From NCBI RefSeq assembly GCF_002298975.1, contig NZ_DBMV01000025.1:1-18642 (forward strand): a stretch of DNA of 18,642 nucleotides. Direction: 5' to 3'. Shown here one piece after another: positions 1 through 7,517 of the stretch (its first letter is position 1; the number at the start of each line of letters is the position of its first letter). The notes beneath the pieces are model-generated. The model saw nothing but the letters and a program-made list of their open reading frames with translations. It was not told the DNA's origin and searched no databases. The position numbers and the translations under genes were made by a program. The stretch comes from Ralstonia sp. UBA689 (GTDB lineage: Bacteria > Pseudomonadota > Gammaproteobacteria > Burkholderiales > Burkholderiaceae).

Positions 1-58
1 TGAAACAAGGGATGGACCAACAACGCAAAAAACAAGAAATCCAAACCACCTTCCCCAT

Positions 59-86
59 TTGACGCTCCAGATTTTTCATGGATAAC
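59..86 (+). promoter_or_regulatory. Candidate sigma70 promoter of the LysE-LtrA pair
   Basis: TTGACG (59-64) is followed after 16 bases by GATAAC (81-86), a reasonable -35/-10 pair. It would place transcription start near 93, just ahead of the GGGAGC ribosome binding site and the ATG at 121. The sequence upstream is A/T-richer than the genes. This is a pattern match only; no activator or operator site is evident. Confidence 0.4.
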
Positions 87-120
87 TGTGGCCCCACCCC
101 AAAAATTTCAGGGAGCCACC

Positions 121-756
121 ATGACCCTCCAAACCTGGCTGGCCTTCATCGGCGCCAGCATCATCATCCTGCTCATCCCGGGCCCGACCATCCTGCTGGT
201 GATCGGTGATTCGCTGGCCAACCGTGGCCGCTCGGCGTGGAGCACGGTCGCGGGCGTGGCCGCTGGCGACACCACCGCGATGACCGTGTCGCTGGCCGGC
301 GCGGGCGCCCTGCTCGCTGCATCGGCCACGGCGTTCACGGTACTCAAGCTGGTCGGCGGTTCCTATCTGGTGTACCTGGGCATCAAGTCCATCGTAAGCG
401 CCCGCCGCCTGCGCGACGACGCGCCCGAGGCCGCCATCCCCGTGCAGCAGAAGTCCGCGCGCCGGCGTTTCCTGTCCGCATGGACGGTGACGGCGCTGAA
501 CCCCAAGAGCATCGTCTTCTTCGTCGCCTTCGTGCCGCAGTTCATGTCGGCCGATCAGACCTTCCTCTCGCAAAGCGTTATCCTGCTGCCGACCTTCGTG
601 TGCCTGGCCGCAGCGAATGCGTCCATGTACGCGCTAGCCGCCAAGCTGCTCGCCAAGCGCCTGACCAGCGTGGCCGCGCAGCGCCGCTTCGGCTACACCG
701 GCGGCGCAGTGATGGTGGGCGCAGGCACGCTCACGCTGGGCATGCAGTCGGCCTGA
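121..756 (+). CDS. LysE/RhtB family amino-acid exporter
   Basis: This 211-residue inner-membrane protein belongs to the LysE/RhtB family, which exports amino acids or small amino-acid-like metabolites by proton antiport. The family signature lies at the N-terminus: a hydrophobic helix running into IPGPTILLVIGD (19-30), then an N-R-G turn and the G-x-x-x-G-D segment at 45-50. A second conserved segment, ALNPKSIVFFVAFVPQF (125-141), precedes the last helices. Length is typical of the family (about 200-215 residues). The ATG at 121 is chosen over an upstream in-frame GTG at 88 because GGGAGC lies just before it and the protein then begins as family members do. The LtrA-family gene starts 25 bases downstream, so co-transcription is likely. 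The substrate cannot be read from sequence. Confidence 0.9.
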   Translation: MTLQTWLAFIGASIIILLIPGPTILLVIGDSLANRGRSAWSTVAGVAAGDTTAMTVSLAGAGALLAASATAFTVLKLVGGSYLVYLGIKSIVSARRLRDDAPEAAIPVQQKSARRRFLSAWTVTALNPKSIVFFVAFVPQFMSADQTFLSQSVILLPTFVCLAAANASMYALAAKLLAKRLTSVAAQRRFGYTGGAVMVGAGTLTLGMQSA

Positions 757-781
757 TCACCCAACCCACGCAGGAAGCCTC

Positions 782-1984
782 ATGCCCCGCAGCTATCTCC
801 GCGCCACGCCCGCCACATCAGCCGGTATGCATGGCCATCACCGCGTCACCAACATCGAGCTGTTCTTCGACCTGGTGTTCGTGTTCGCGGTGACACAGCT
901 CTCGCATCTACTGATCGGCAACTTCACGCTCGAAGGCGGCGCGCAGGCGCTGCTGCTGATGCTGGCGGTGTGGTGGGTGTGGATCTTCACGTCGTGGGTC
1001 ACCAACTGGCTCGACCCGGAGAAGCTCGCCATCCGCATGCTGTTGCTGGTGCTGATGACGGCGGGGCTGCTGCTTTCTGCATCGCTGCCGCAGGCGTTCG
1101 GGCCGGGCGGACTGGCATTTGCGCTGGCCTATGTGTTCATGCAGTTCGGGCGCACGCTGTTCTTCCTGTGGGCGGTGCGCGGCGAATCGCTCGCCATGCG
1201 GCGCAACTTCCAGCGCATCGGCGTATGGCTCGGCATCTCGGCGGTGCTATGGCTGGTGGGCGGGCTGGTGGATGGCTCGGCACGCTGGACGTGCTGGATC
1301 GTGGCACTGGGCATCGAGTGGATCGGCCCGTCGGCAGGCTTTTACACGCCAGGCCTGGGCCGCTCAACCACCGACGACTGGAACGTGGAAGGCGGCCACA
1401 TGGCCGAGCGGTGCTCACTGTTCATCATCATCGCGCTGGGCGAATCGGTGCTGGTGACCGGCTCGACGTTTGCCGGGCTCGGCTGGAGCGCAGCCAACAT
1501 CGCGGCGATGGCGGTGTCGTTCATCGGCAGCCTGGCGATGTGGTGGCTGTACTTCGACACCATCGCCGAGCGCGGTGCGCACACCATCTCGCACGCGGCC
1601 GATCCGGGCCGGCTGGCGCGCCTGGCGTACACCTACATCCACGTGTTGCTGGTGGCGGGCATCATCGTCAGCGCGGTGGCCGATGAGTTTGTGCTGGCGC
1701 ATCCGGTGGGCCACGCCCATGCGGGCGCGGCGCTGGCGGTGCTGGGCAGCGCTGGGCTGTACCTGCTCGGCAACCTGCTGTTCAAGTGGGCGATTTTCGG
1801 GCGGGTGCGCATGGCGCATTTCGTGGGGTTGCTGGCGCTTGGGGGCATTGGGCTGGTGGCGAACGCATTGTCCGCGCTGGCCGTGTCCGCGCTGGCGACC
1901 GTGGTGCTGTGCGCCACCGCTGCGTGGGAGGGCTATGCGCGCTCGTGCGAGCTGCCCGAGCCCGCGCAGGCGCCTGGGCACTGA
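782..1984 (+). CDS. LtrA family (low temperature requirement protein A) membrane protein
   Basis: A 400-residue polytopic membrane protein with the hallmarks of the LtrA family. Near the N-terminus is a ELFFDLVFVFAVTQL block (26-40). Centrally, HMAER (206-210) leads into CSLFIIIALGES (211-222), the family's conserved charged-then-hydrophobic motif. About ten hydrophobic segments can be counted, and the length matches the family (350-420). LtrA was named from a Listeria gene needed for growth in the cold; its biochemical role is not established. AGGAAG at 771-776 supports the ATG at 782. The gene sits 25 bases behind the LysE-type gene and probably shares its transcript. The family call is secure, the function is not. 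Confidence 0.88.
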   Translation: MPRSYLRATPATSAGMHGHHRVTNIELFFDLVFVFAVTQLSHLLIGNFTLEGGAQALLLMLAVWWVWIFTSWVTNWLDPEKLAIRMLLLVLMTAGLLLSASLPQAFGPGGLAFALAYVFMQFGRTLFFLWAVRGESLAMRRNFQRIGVWLGISAVLWLVGGLVDGSARWTCWIVALGIEWIGPSAGFYTPGLGRSTTDDWNVEGGHMAERCSLFIIIALGESVLVTGSTFAGLGWSAANIAAMAVSFIGSLAMWWLYFDTIAERGAHTISHAADPGRLARLAYTYIHVLLVAGIIVSAVADEFVLAHPVGHAHAGAALAVLGSAGLYLLGNLLFKWAIFGRVRMAHFVGLLALGGIGLVANALSALAVSALATVVLCATAAWEGYARSCELPEPAQAPGH

Positions 1985-2019
1985 GGCGGGACTGCTGCAG
2001 CAGCAAAGTGGCCACCTGA

Positions 2020-2040
2020 AATTACCGATTTCTGGTAATT
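2020..2040. promoter_or_regulatory. Perfect 7-7-7 dyad, probable operator for the GST gene
   Basis: AATTACC (2020-2026) and GGTAATT (2034-2040) form a perfect inverted repeat around a 7-base spacer. The dyad touches the -35 hexamer of the promoter proposed for the GST gene. Size and placement fit a dimeric helix-turn-helix regulator (LysR, TetR or MarR type). No regulator gene is adjacent, so the protein that binds is unknown; the LysR gene at 8550 is 6.5 kb away. Confidence 0.5.
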
Positions 2041-2067
2041 ACAAAAGGCCAGTTCCCCGCCTAATCT
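2039..2067 (+). promoter_or_regulatory. Candidate sigma70 promoter of the YfcG-like GST gene
   Basis: TTACAA (2039-2044) and TAATCT (2062-2067) are separated by 17 bases, the optimal sigma70 spacing. Transcription would begin about 30 bases before the ATG at 2102. The left hexamer overlaps the right arm of the inverted repeat at 2020-2040, so a bound dimer could block polymerase. Confidence 0.5.
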
Positions 2068-2101
2068 GGCACTCAACCTCACGCATACGCCAGAGCCCAC
2101 C

Positions 2102-2809
2102 ATGATCGACCTCTATTACTGCGCCACCCCCAACGGCCTGAAGATGGCGCTGTTCTTTGCCGAGACCGGCCTGCCGCATCGCGTCATCCCCGTCGATATC
2201 AGCCGTGGGGAGCAGTTCAAGCCCGAATTCCTGGCCATCTCGCCCAACAACAAGATCCCGGCGATGGTCGACCACGCGCCAGCCGAGGGCAGCGAACCCG
2301 TCGTGCTGTTCGAGTCGGGCGCCATGCTGCTCTACCTGGCCGAGAAGACCGGCCAACTGATGCCGACTGACCTGCAAGGCCGCATGGAAGTGCTCAAGTG
2401 GCTGTTCTGGCAGGTGGGCGGACTGGGCCCGATGGCCGGGCAGATCGGCCACTTCAACGTGTATGCGCCCGAGCGCGTGCCCTACGCCATCGAGCGCTAC
2501 ACCAAGGAAACCAACCGCCTGTATGGCGTGCTCGACCGCCGCCTGGCCGATCGCCCGTACATCGCCGGCAACAACTACACGATCGCCGACATCGCCGCCT
2601 ATCCGTGGATCGTGCCGCACGCCGGGCACGGCCAGAACCTCGATGACTTCCCGCATCTGCGGCGCTGGTTTGACGCCATCAGCGCGCGGCCGGCCACGGA
2701 GCGCGCATATGTGGGCATAGAAAAAGCCTACTCGCGCCGCCGCGAAGACATCTCCGACGACGAGCGCCGCGTGCTGTTCGGCCAGACGGCCGAATCCGTC
2801 GCGCGCTGA
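2102..2809 (+). CDS. yfcG: YfcG-like (Nu-class) glutathione S-transferase / disulfide-bond oxidoreductase
   Basis: A 235-residue soluble glutathione transferase closely resembling E. coli YfcG, a Nu-class enzyme with weak transferase but good GSH-dependent disulfide reductase activity. The thioredoxin-like N-terminal domain (about 1-87) has the ATPNG segment (8-12) with Thr9 and Asn11, which in YfcG contact glutathione. It also has ISPNNKIPA with the cis-Pro, and LFESGAMLLYLAEKTG with the Glu-Ser pair that binds the gamma-glutamyl group. The helical C-terminal domain has the WLFWQVGGLGPM block and the N-capping motif YTIADIAAYPW. The tail is a little longer than in YfcG. It probably acts in cytoplasmic thiol redox or detoxification. 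It has its own promoter and dyad. The MFS exporter follows after 63 bases. Confidence 0.9.
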   Translation: MIDLYYCATPNGLKMALFFAETGLPHRVIPVDISRGEQFKPEFLAISPNNKIPAMVDHAPAEGSEPVVLFESGAMLLYLAEKTGQLMPTDLQGRMEVLKWLFWQVGGLGPMAGQIGHFNVYAPERVPYAIERYTKETNRLYGVLDRRLADRPYIAGNNYTIADIAAYPWIVPHAGHGQNLDDFPHLRRWFDAISARPATERAYVGIEKAYSRRREDISDDERRVLFGQTAESVAR

Positions 2810-2815
2810 CTGCTC

Positions 2816-2850
2816 GCGGCCTTCGGCCGCCCTCGCATTCCTTTTTTTTC
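2816..2850 (+). terminator. Possible weak terminator after the GST gene
   Basis: GCGGCC (2816-2821) and GGCCGC (2825-2830) form a 6-bp stem with a 3-base loop, and an eight-T run lies at 2842-2849. The 11-base gap between stem and T-run is unusual for a rho-independent terminator, so attenuation or chance is equally possible. Confidence 0.3.
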
Positions 2851-2872
2851 TTCTTTCTGACAGGAGCCGACC

Positions 2873-4069
2873 ATGCCGGCATCGCTGTGGTGGTTGTGCC
2901 TGGGCGCGTTCGCCATCGGCACGGAAGGATTCATGATCGCCGGCCTGCTGCCGGTGCTCGCCGCTGAACTGGGCGTGAGCGTGCCGGCGGCAGGGCAACT
3001 CGTCACGGTATTCGCCATCACGTATGCCGTGGGTTCGCCCGCCATGGCGACGCTGCTTGGCAACGTAGACCGGCGCCGCGTGCTGATCGGCGCGCTGGCT
3101 CTCTTCGCTTGCGGCAACTTGCTGGCCGCCGCCGCGCACAGTTTCGGGCAGTTGATGGCGGCGCGCGTTCTGCTGGCCATCACGGCAGGCGTGTTCCTGC
3201 CGACCGCCAATGCGGTGGCAACCTCGCTGGTGCCGGCGGCGCGCAGCGGCACGGCACTCGCCATCATCACGGGCGGCGGCACGTTGGCGGTGGCGTTGGG
3301 CGTGCCGCTGGGCGCGTGGATTGCCGCGCAAGGCGACTGGCGCATGACCTTCGTCGCATGCGGCGTGCTGTCGGCCTTTGCGACAGCGGGACTCGCCTTC
3401 GGCCTGCCGCGCGCCCTACCGCATAGCGTGACCACGCTGGCGCAACGCCTGACGGTGGCGCGGCGGCCCGGCATGCTGGGCGCGCTGGCGGTCTCGGCGC
3501 TGTGGGCGGCGGGCGGCTTCACGTTCTACACGTACGTCGCGCCGTTCTTCGTGCAGGGTCTCGGCTTCCGGCCGCAGAGCGTGGGCGTCGTGCTGTTTCT
3601 GGTCGGCAGCTTTGCGGCGCTCGGCACCGGGCTGGGCGGGCATATGACCGACCGCTCGGGCGTGCCGCGCGTGCTGGCCGTCAGCAGCGCGGGCATCGTG
3701 CTGGCGTTCTCGGTGCTGTCGCTGTCGGCGCAGGTGCTGCATGGCGCAACAGCCGCCGCCATCGCCATCGGCGCGGTCGTGCTGTGGGGCATGGCGGGCT
3801 GGGGCTTCGGCCCGGCGCAGGCAACGCGGTTGATCCGCCTGGCACCGGAGGTGGCGCCGATTACGCTGTCACTGCATGCGTCTGCCGTGTATGTGGGGAT
3901 TGCGCTGGGCTCGAGCGTCGGTGCGCTGGCGCTGGCGCATGGGGGCCCGGGCATGCTCGGCTGGGCGGCGGCGGGGTGCCACGTGGTGGCGGTGGTGGTG
4001 TGGCGGATGGGCGGACGGCATGCGCAGACGCAAGCAACCGAGCAGACGGCCACGTCGGTTGCCCATTGA
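2873..4069 (+). CDS. MFS transporter, DHA1-type drug/metabolite exporter
   Basis: A 398-residue major facilitator superfamily protein with twelve hydrophobic segments. The N-terminal half has TEGFMIAGLLPVLA in helix 1, typical of the AraJ/PbuE/YdhP group of DHA1 exporters. A motif-A-like loop follows between helices 2 and 3 (LLGNVDRRRVLIG, 61-73). A related loop, GGHMTDRSGVPRVLA, lies at the start of the second half. This group moves drugs, sugars or purine/arabinose-like metabolites out by proton antiport; the substrate here is unknown. CAGGAG (2861-2866) sets the ATG at 2873. It may be transcribed with the upstream GST gene, suggesting joint removal of conjugates or toxic compounds (inference). 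Non-coding repeats begin shortly after its stop. Confidence 0.88.
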   Translation: MPASLWWLCLGAFAIGTEGFMIAGLLPVLAAELGVSVPAAGQLVTVFAITYAVGSPAMATLLGNVDRRRVLIGALALFACGNLLAAAAHSFGQLMAARVLLAITAGVFLPTANAVATSLVPAARSGTALAIITGGGTLAVALGVPLGAWIAAQGDWRMTFVACGVLSAFATAGLAFGLPRALPHSVTTLAQRLTVARRPGMLGALAVSALWAAGGFTFYTYVAPFFVQGLGFRPQSVGVVLFLVGSFAALGTGLGGHMTDRSGVPRVLAVSSAGIVLAFSVLSLSAQVLHGATAAAIAIGAVVLWGMAGWGFGPAQATRLIRLAPEVAPITLSLHASAVYVGIALGSSVGALALAHGGPGMLGWAAAGCHVVAVVVWRMGGRHAQTQATEQTATSVAH

Positions 4070-4104
4070 ACACCGGCATCTGGACCGCAAACCGTCACAC
4101 GCCG

Positions 4105-4440
4105 GGCGTCGAACTCGGCGCGCGAGCCCCAGACCCACGCGCGCCGAGCCCCGAGCCCGGCGATCAAGCCTCAAACCCTCGTGCCCCGAGCTTTGGGCTC
4201 GGCATTTTGGACCTCAAACTCTCGCGCGTCGGGCCTCGAACCCGACGTTCGAGCCTCAAACGCTCGGCGTCCGGACCTCAGAGCCTCGTGCTCGGCACTT
4301 TGAGCCTGACATTTTCGACCTTGAACTCTCGCGTTCCGAGCGTTGTGCTCGGCGCCCGAGTGTCTGAGGCTCACGCTCCACAGTTTGGGCTCGGCGTTTG
4401 AGCCTCGGAGCCTCACGCGCCGAGCGCAAAGCTCCACATG
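4105..4440. repeat. Degenerate hairpin-forming repeat array (GAGCCTCAAAC / GGGCTCGGC)
   Basis: A non-coding stretch between two gene blocks built from imperfect copies of a few words. AGCCTCAAAC occurs at 4167-4176 and 4252-4261, with variants starting near 4211, 4281, 4302, 4318, 4366, 4400 and 4408. TTTGGGCTCGGC occurs exactly at 4192-4203 and 4384-4395. AACTCTCGCG occurs at 4217-4226 and 4324-4333. Two copies fold as CCGAGC-N5-GCTCGG hairpins (4186-4202 and 4336-4352), and CGTCGGG/CCCGACG pair at 4227-4247. Spacing is irregular (8-49 bases), so it is not a clean tandem repeat or CRISPR. Several frames stay open through it, but they give only repetitive Arg/Ser/Pro-rich strings with no ribosome binding site. 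Confidence 0.65.
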
Positions 4441-4446
4441 CAACGC

Positions 4447-4692
4447 TCAGATCGTCGCAGTCGGCGCGTCCCGATCATCCGTCGAATGCTGCTTGCCACG
4501 CCGATTCAGGTACGGCAACGCAAACAGATATAGCCCCGTGATCAGCAGCAACGCCAGCGGCAACAACGGCGCGTAGGTGATCCACGCCGGCGGCGTACCT
4601 CGCGCCATGGCGGCAAAGTTGGTGACCGCCGTAAGCGTGAACGCCATCGACACCCAGCGGTGAAACTGCCGAATCCACGTGCGGCCGTTCAT
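4447..4692 (-). CDS. Small two-helix membrane protein of unknown function
   Basis: An 81-residue protein with a short basic N-terminus, a first hydrophobic segment (about 14-30, SMAFTLTAVTNFAAM) and a second (about 40-60, LLPLALLLITGLYLFAL), then a charged tail. I do not recognise a named family. The shape is that of a small inner-membrane protein. Its ATG overlaps the stop of the VOC gene (ATGA at 4689-4692), so translation is probably coupled and it is the last gene of an AraC-VOC-membrane operon. No metal-binding or enzymatic motif is visible. Repeats begin immediately downstream. Confidence 0.75.
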   Translation of the reverse strand: MNGRTWIRQFHRWVSMAFTLTAVTNFAAMARGTPPAWITYAPLLPLALLLITGLYLFALPYLNRRGKQHSTDDRDAPTATI

Positions 4693-5105
4693 TTCGCACC
4701 TCCTGCCGCCTGGATCATCTTCCAGCCGTTGCCGGCGGGGTCACGGAAGCCGGCATCGACGCTGCCGAAGCGGTCCACAGGCTCCTGCGTGAATTCCACG
4801 CCGCGGGCACGCAATTGCTCGTAGGTGGCGCGGCAGTCGTTCACGGTCAGGACCAGCGGCGGCATCGCGCCCTTCGCCACCATGGCGTGCAGCGTCTGCG
4901 CGGTGGCTTCGTCGTGCACGGGCGGCCCCGGCCGGAACAGGCCAAGCTGGAACGACGGCTGCTCCGGATGCTGCACCGTCAGCCAGCGATACGGACCGTT
5001 GCGCACGTCGGTGTGGACACGAAACCCGAGCTTGTCGACGTAGAACGCCAGCGCCTCGTCCTGGTCATCCACATACAAACCCACCACGTTGATCCCTTGG
5101 CTCAT
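4689..5105 (-). CDS. VOC family protein (glyoxalase / bleomycin resistance fold)
   Basis: A 138-residue vicinal-oxygen-chelate protein. Two beta-alpha-beta-beta-beta modules are visible. The first begins NVVGLYVDDQDEALAFYVDK with the typical F-Y-x-D-K-L-G-F. The second starts near residue 84 (LVLTVNDCRATYEQL) and ends with the family signature FRDPAGNGWKMIQ. Members bind a metal and act as lyases, dioxygenases or antibiotic-binding proteins; which one cannot be told from sequence. The start overlaps the AraC gene stop (ATGA, 5102-5105) and its own stop overlaps the next start. Translational coupling with an AraC regulator suggests a small inducible stress or resistance operon (inference). Confidence 0.88.
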   Translation of the reverse strand: MSQGINVVGLYVDDQDEALAFYVDKLGFRVHTDVRNGPYRWLTVQHPEQPSFQLGLFRPGPPVHDEATAQTLHAMVAKGAMPPLVLTVNDCRATYEQLRARGVEFTQEPVDRFGSVDAGFRDPAGNGWKMIQAAGGAK

Positions 5106-5671
5106 TGCTTCTCCTTCGGCTGTGTTGATGGTGGATTTGTACGCGCTGCCAAGCGGCGGCGCTTCTCCGAAACTGCTGTGGTGAGGTCGGGCCGCTGTGC
5201 CGCCTTCAGGACGCAGGCGGGCACGCGGTCGAGCTGTTGCGCCGCCGCCGTGGCTTGAGCCTCACGGCGCAGGGCGCTCGGGCTCTGCCCCGTGATGTCG
5301 CGAAAGATCCGGCCGAAGGTGCCCAGGCTTTCCCAGCCGGTGGCGAAGGCAATCTCGATGATGGGGAGGTCGGTATCGCGCAACAGCGTGCTCGCCTGCT
5401 CGATACGCCGCGTCAGCAGGTAGCGGTGCGGTGGAATGCCGAAGGCCTGCTTGAAGGAGCGCGCAAAGTGGGCTTCCGAGATGCCGCTCACCTCGGCCAA
5501 CCGCTTGACCGGCCACGCCTCGTGCGAGGCCGCGTCCATCCGGTCCTTGGCGCGCAGCAGACGGCGCAGCAGCGCCGGGTCTTGCTGCGCATCCGTCGGC
5601 GCGTCCGGCGCGCTCACCGCACGGCCTCGGGCTGGCGCGATGGCTCCATCCCGCTCATCAGGCTGCGGCAT
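5102..5671 (-). CDS. AraC family transcriptional regulator
   Basis: A 189-residue regulator carrying an AraC-type double helix-turn-helix near residues 50-137. The first helix pair is around VKRLAEVSGISEAHFARSF (55-73), the second around IIEIAFATGWESLGTFGRIF (104-123), followed by the usual G-x-S-P-S-x-x-R. There is no large effector-binding domain: only about 35 Pro/Ala-rich residues precede the DNA-binding part, and a basic tail of about 50 residues follows. The family averages nearer 300 residues, so this is a short form. CAGGAG on the minus strand supports the ATG at 5671. It is the first gene of the overlapping trio and probably controls it and itself. Confidence 0.88.
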   Translation of the reverse strand: MPQPDERDGAIAPARGRAVSAPDAPTDAQQDPALLRRLLRAKDRMDAASHEAWPVKRLAEVSGISEAHFARSFKQAFGIPPHRYLLTRRIEQASTLLRDTDLPIIEIAFATGWESLGTFGRIFRDITGQSPSALRREAQATAAAQQLDRVPACVLKAAQRPDLTTAVSEKRRRLAARTNPPSTQPKEKQ

Positions 5672-5791
5672 GGCGGGTGTCTCCTGTGCTTTTTGGAGCC
5701 GCCAGCTTAACGCGTGCGCGCGGCGATTGCCTCTTTGTGGATGCGGTGGCGCGCGCCGGCAACGCTGCCTGCGCGCCCACCGTTCAGGCGG

Positions 5792-7000
5792 TCAGGCGAC
5801 CGGCAGTTCGCGGATGGCGCCGGCCAGCTTGCGCACGCCCTCTTCCACCTGTGCGAGCGACGACGTGGCGTACGACAGACGCAGCGTCGAGCGGTCCGGA
5901 TCGACCGCATAGAACGCGGCGCCCGGCACGAACGCCACGCCGCGCTCAATGGCGATCTTGGCCACCTCCGCCGCGTTGCGACCCGGCAGGCGGCCCCACA
6001 GGAACATGCCGCCGCGCGGGCGGTTGAAGGTCAGCTCAGCCTCGGGCAGCAGCGCGCGCAGGCCGTTGGCCATGGCGTGTGCACGCTCGGCATAGGCGGC
6101 GCGCGTGCGCGGCAACACGGTCTCCAGGCGGTTGCTGCGCAGATAGGCGGCAGCCGTGGCCTGTGCAAACGTGGAGGTGTGCGCATCGGCAAACTGCTTG
6201 ACCATCACTGCGTTGCCCAGGATCTGCGACGGCGCGATCATCCAGCCCACGCGCAGCCCCGGCGCCATCACCTTCGACAGGCTGCCCAGGTAGATCACGC
6301 GGCCCTGCGCGCCTTCGGTCTGCTGGCTGAGCGTGTAGAGCGAGGGCGGCGGCGGCGCGTCGAAGTACAGCTCGCCGTACGGATCATCCTCGACGATCAG
6401 CAGGTTGTGGCGCACAGCCAGTTGCAGCAGACGCTGGCGGCGCTCCAGGCTCATCAGTGCGCCGTTGGGGTTGCCGAAGTTGGGGATCACGTAGAGGAAC
6501 TTGGGGCGGCTGGTAGCAAGCACCTTCTCCAGCGCATCGACGTCCAGGCCATCGCCGTCAGTCGGCACGCCGGCCACTTTGGCGCCATACAGCTTGAACG
6601 CCTGGATGGCGGCCAGGAACGTCGGCGCCTCGACCAGCACCGTATCGCCCTCACCGATCAGCACCTTGCCCAGCAGGTCCAGGCCTTGCTGCGAGCCGGT
6701 GGTGACGAGGATGTCGGTATTGACGACGGTGGCGCCGCGCGCCTTCATCAACGTGACGATGGCCTCGCGCAGCGGCTCGAAGCCCTCCGTGGCGCCGTAT
6801 TGCAGCGCGCGAGCGGCGTCGGTCGTGAGTGCGCTGTCGGCGGCGGCCTTCAGGCCCTCGACATCAAACAGGGCCGAATCCGGAAAGCCGCCGGCAAACG
6901 AGATCAGGCCGGGCTTGCCGAGCACCTTGAAGAGCTCGCGGATGGCGGAGGTTTCGACGTTTTGCAGGCGCGGGGCCAGCAGCGATTGCAGGAAATCCAT
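5792..7000 (-). CDS. PLP-dependent aminotransferase, class I/II (LysN/2-aminoadipate transaminase-like)
   Basis: A 402-residue fold-type I aminotransferase of the MocR/LysN-like branch without a DNA-binding domain. Visible elements are ISFAGGFPDSALF (33-45), the phosphate-binding turn TGSQQGLDLLGKV (101-113) and IPNFGNPNG (172-180), with Asn177 as the PLP O3' ligand and NPNG in place of the common NPTG. VEDDPYGELYF (203-213) follows with its Asp and Tyr208. GSLSKVMAPGLRVGW (239-253) has Lys243 as the Schiff-base lysine, and Arg374 in LRLSY binds the substrate carboxylate. All catalytic residues are present and the length is normal. Relatives transaminate 2-aminoadipate, aromatic or branched-chain amino acids; the donor here is not resolved. 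It is divergent from the VOC gene at 7129 across 128 bases. Confidence 0.92.
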   Translation of the reverse strand: MDFLQSLLAPRLQNVETSAIRELFKVLGKPGLISFAGGFPDSALFDVEGLKAAADSALTTDAARALQYGATEGFEPLREAIVTLMKARGATVVNTDILVTTGSQQGLDLLGKVLIGEGDTVLVEAPTFLAAIQAFKLYGAKVAGVPTDGDGLDVDALEKVLATSRPKFLYVIPNFGNPNGALMSLERRQRLLQLAVRHNLLIVEDDPYGELYFDAPPPPSLYTLSQQTEGAQGRVIYLGSLSKVMAPGLRVGWMIAPSQILGNAVMVKQFADAHTSTFAQATAAAYLRSNRLETVLPRTRAAYAERAHAMANGLRALLPEAELTFNRPRGGMFLWGRLPGRNAAEVAKIAIERGVAFVPGAAFYAVDPDRSTLRLSYATSSLAQVEEGVRKLAGAIRELPVA

Positions 7001-7128
7001 GGCGTGCGTGTCTTTGTGTATGTGGTTCGAGTGCCCGCCACTTTACGTGATGTGCGACGTCCATGCATGCGAACGCGCCATCACAACGCTGACTACAATC
7101 GTGCACGCCAACCCGACAGGAGCGCAGC

Positions 7129-7482
7129 ATGGCCGTCCGACGCATCGTCCCGAACCTGCATGCCGCCGACCCGGCGCGCGCCCACGCGTTCTACGCCGAA
7201 CTGCTCGGCCTGGAGCCGTTGATGGACCACGGCTGGATCGTCACCCTTGCCACTACGGGCGCACAGATGGCGCCACAGGTCAGCATCGCCACCGAGGGCG
7301 GCTCGGGCACGCCGGTGCCGGCGCTGTCCATCGAGGTGGACGACGTGGATGCCGTACATGCGCGTGCCTTGTCTCTCGGTCTGGAGATCGTCTATCCGCT
7401 CGTCGATGAGCCCTGGGGTGTGCGGCGTTTTTATGTGCGCGACCCGTTTGGGAACGTGGTGAACATCCTCGCGCACCGGTAG
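7129..7482 (+). CDS. VOC family protein (glyoxalase-like)
   Basis: A 117-residue vicinal-oxygen-chelate protein. It opens with RIVPNLHAADPARAHAFYAE, the first strand and helix of the fold, and the second module starts at PALSIEVDDVDAVHARAL. It ends with the signature WGVRRFYVRDPFGNVVNIL. It is at the short end of the family and unlike the VOC gene at 4689 except in the fold. CAGGAG about 8 bases ahead fixes the ATG at 7129. The substrate is unknown. It stands alone, divergent from the aminotransferase. The next gene is 35 bases downstream but differs sharply in codon use. Confidence 0.87.
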   Translation: MAVRRIVPNLHAADPARAHAFYAELLGLEPLMDHGWIVTLATTGAQMAPQVSIATEGGSGTPVPALSIEVDDVDAVHARALSLGLEIVYPLVDEPWGVRRFYVRDPFGNVVNILAHR

Positions 7483-7517
7483 GCGCAGACAAAAAACGCC
7501 CCGCTGAGGTAACTATC

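Noticed and set aside
2039..3331. 430-codon minus-strand frame opposite the GST and MFS genes
   Set aside because: Shadow frame crossing two real genes and their intergenic region; no motifs and no ribosome binding site.
4105..4440. CRISPR-like array
   Set aside because: Units are degenerate, unit spacing varies from 8 to 49 bases, there are no unique spacers of constant length and no cas genes.
4081..4443. Continuation of several open frames through the repeat array as a possible repeat protein
   Set aside because: Frames on both strands stay open only because the repeat words lack stops; no start context and no consistent amino-acid period.
5714..7222. 502-codon plus-strand frame opposite the aminotransferase
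   Set aside because: It is antisense to a gene with every catalytic residue in place; its translation is low-complexity His/Arg/Gln-rich.
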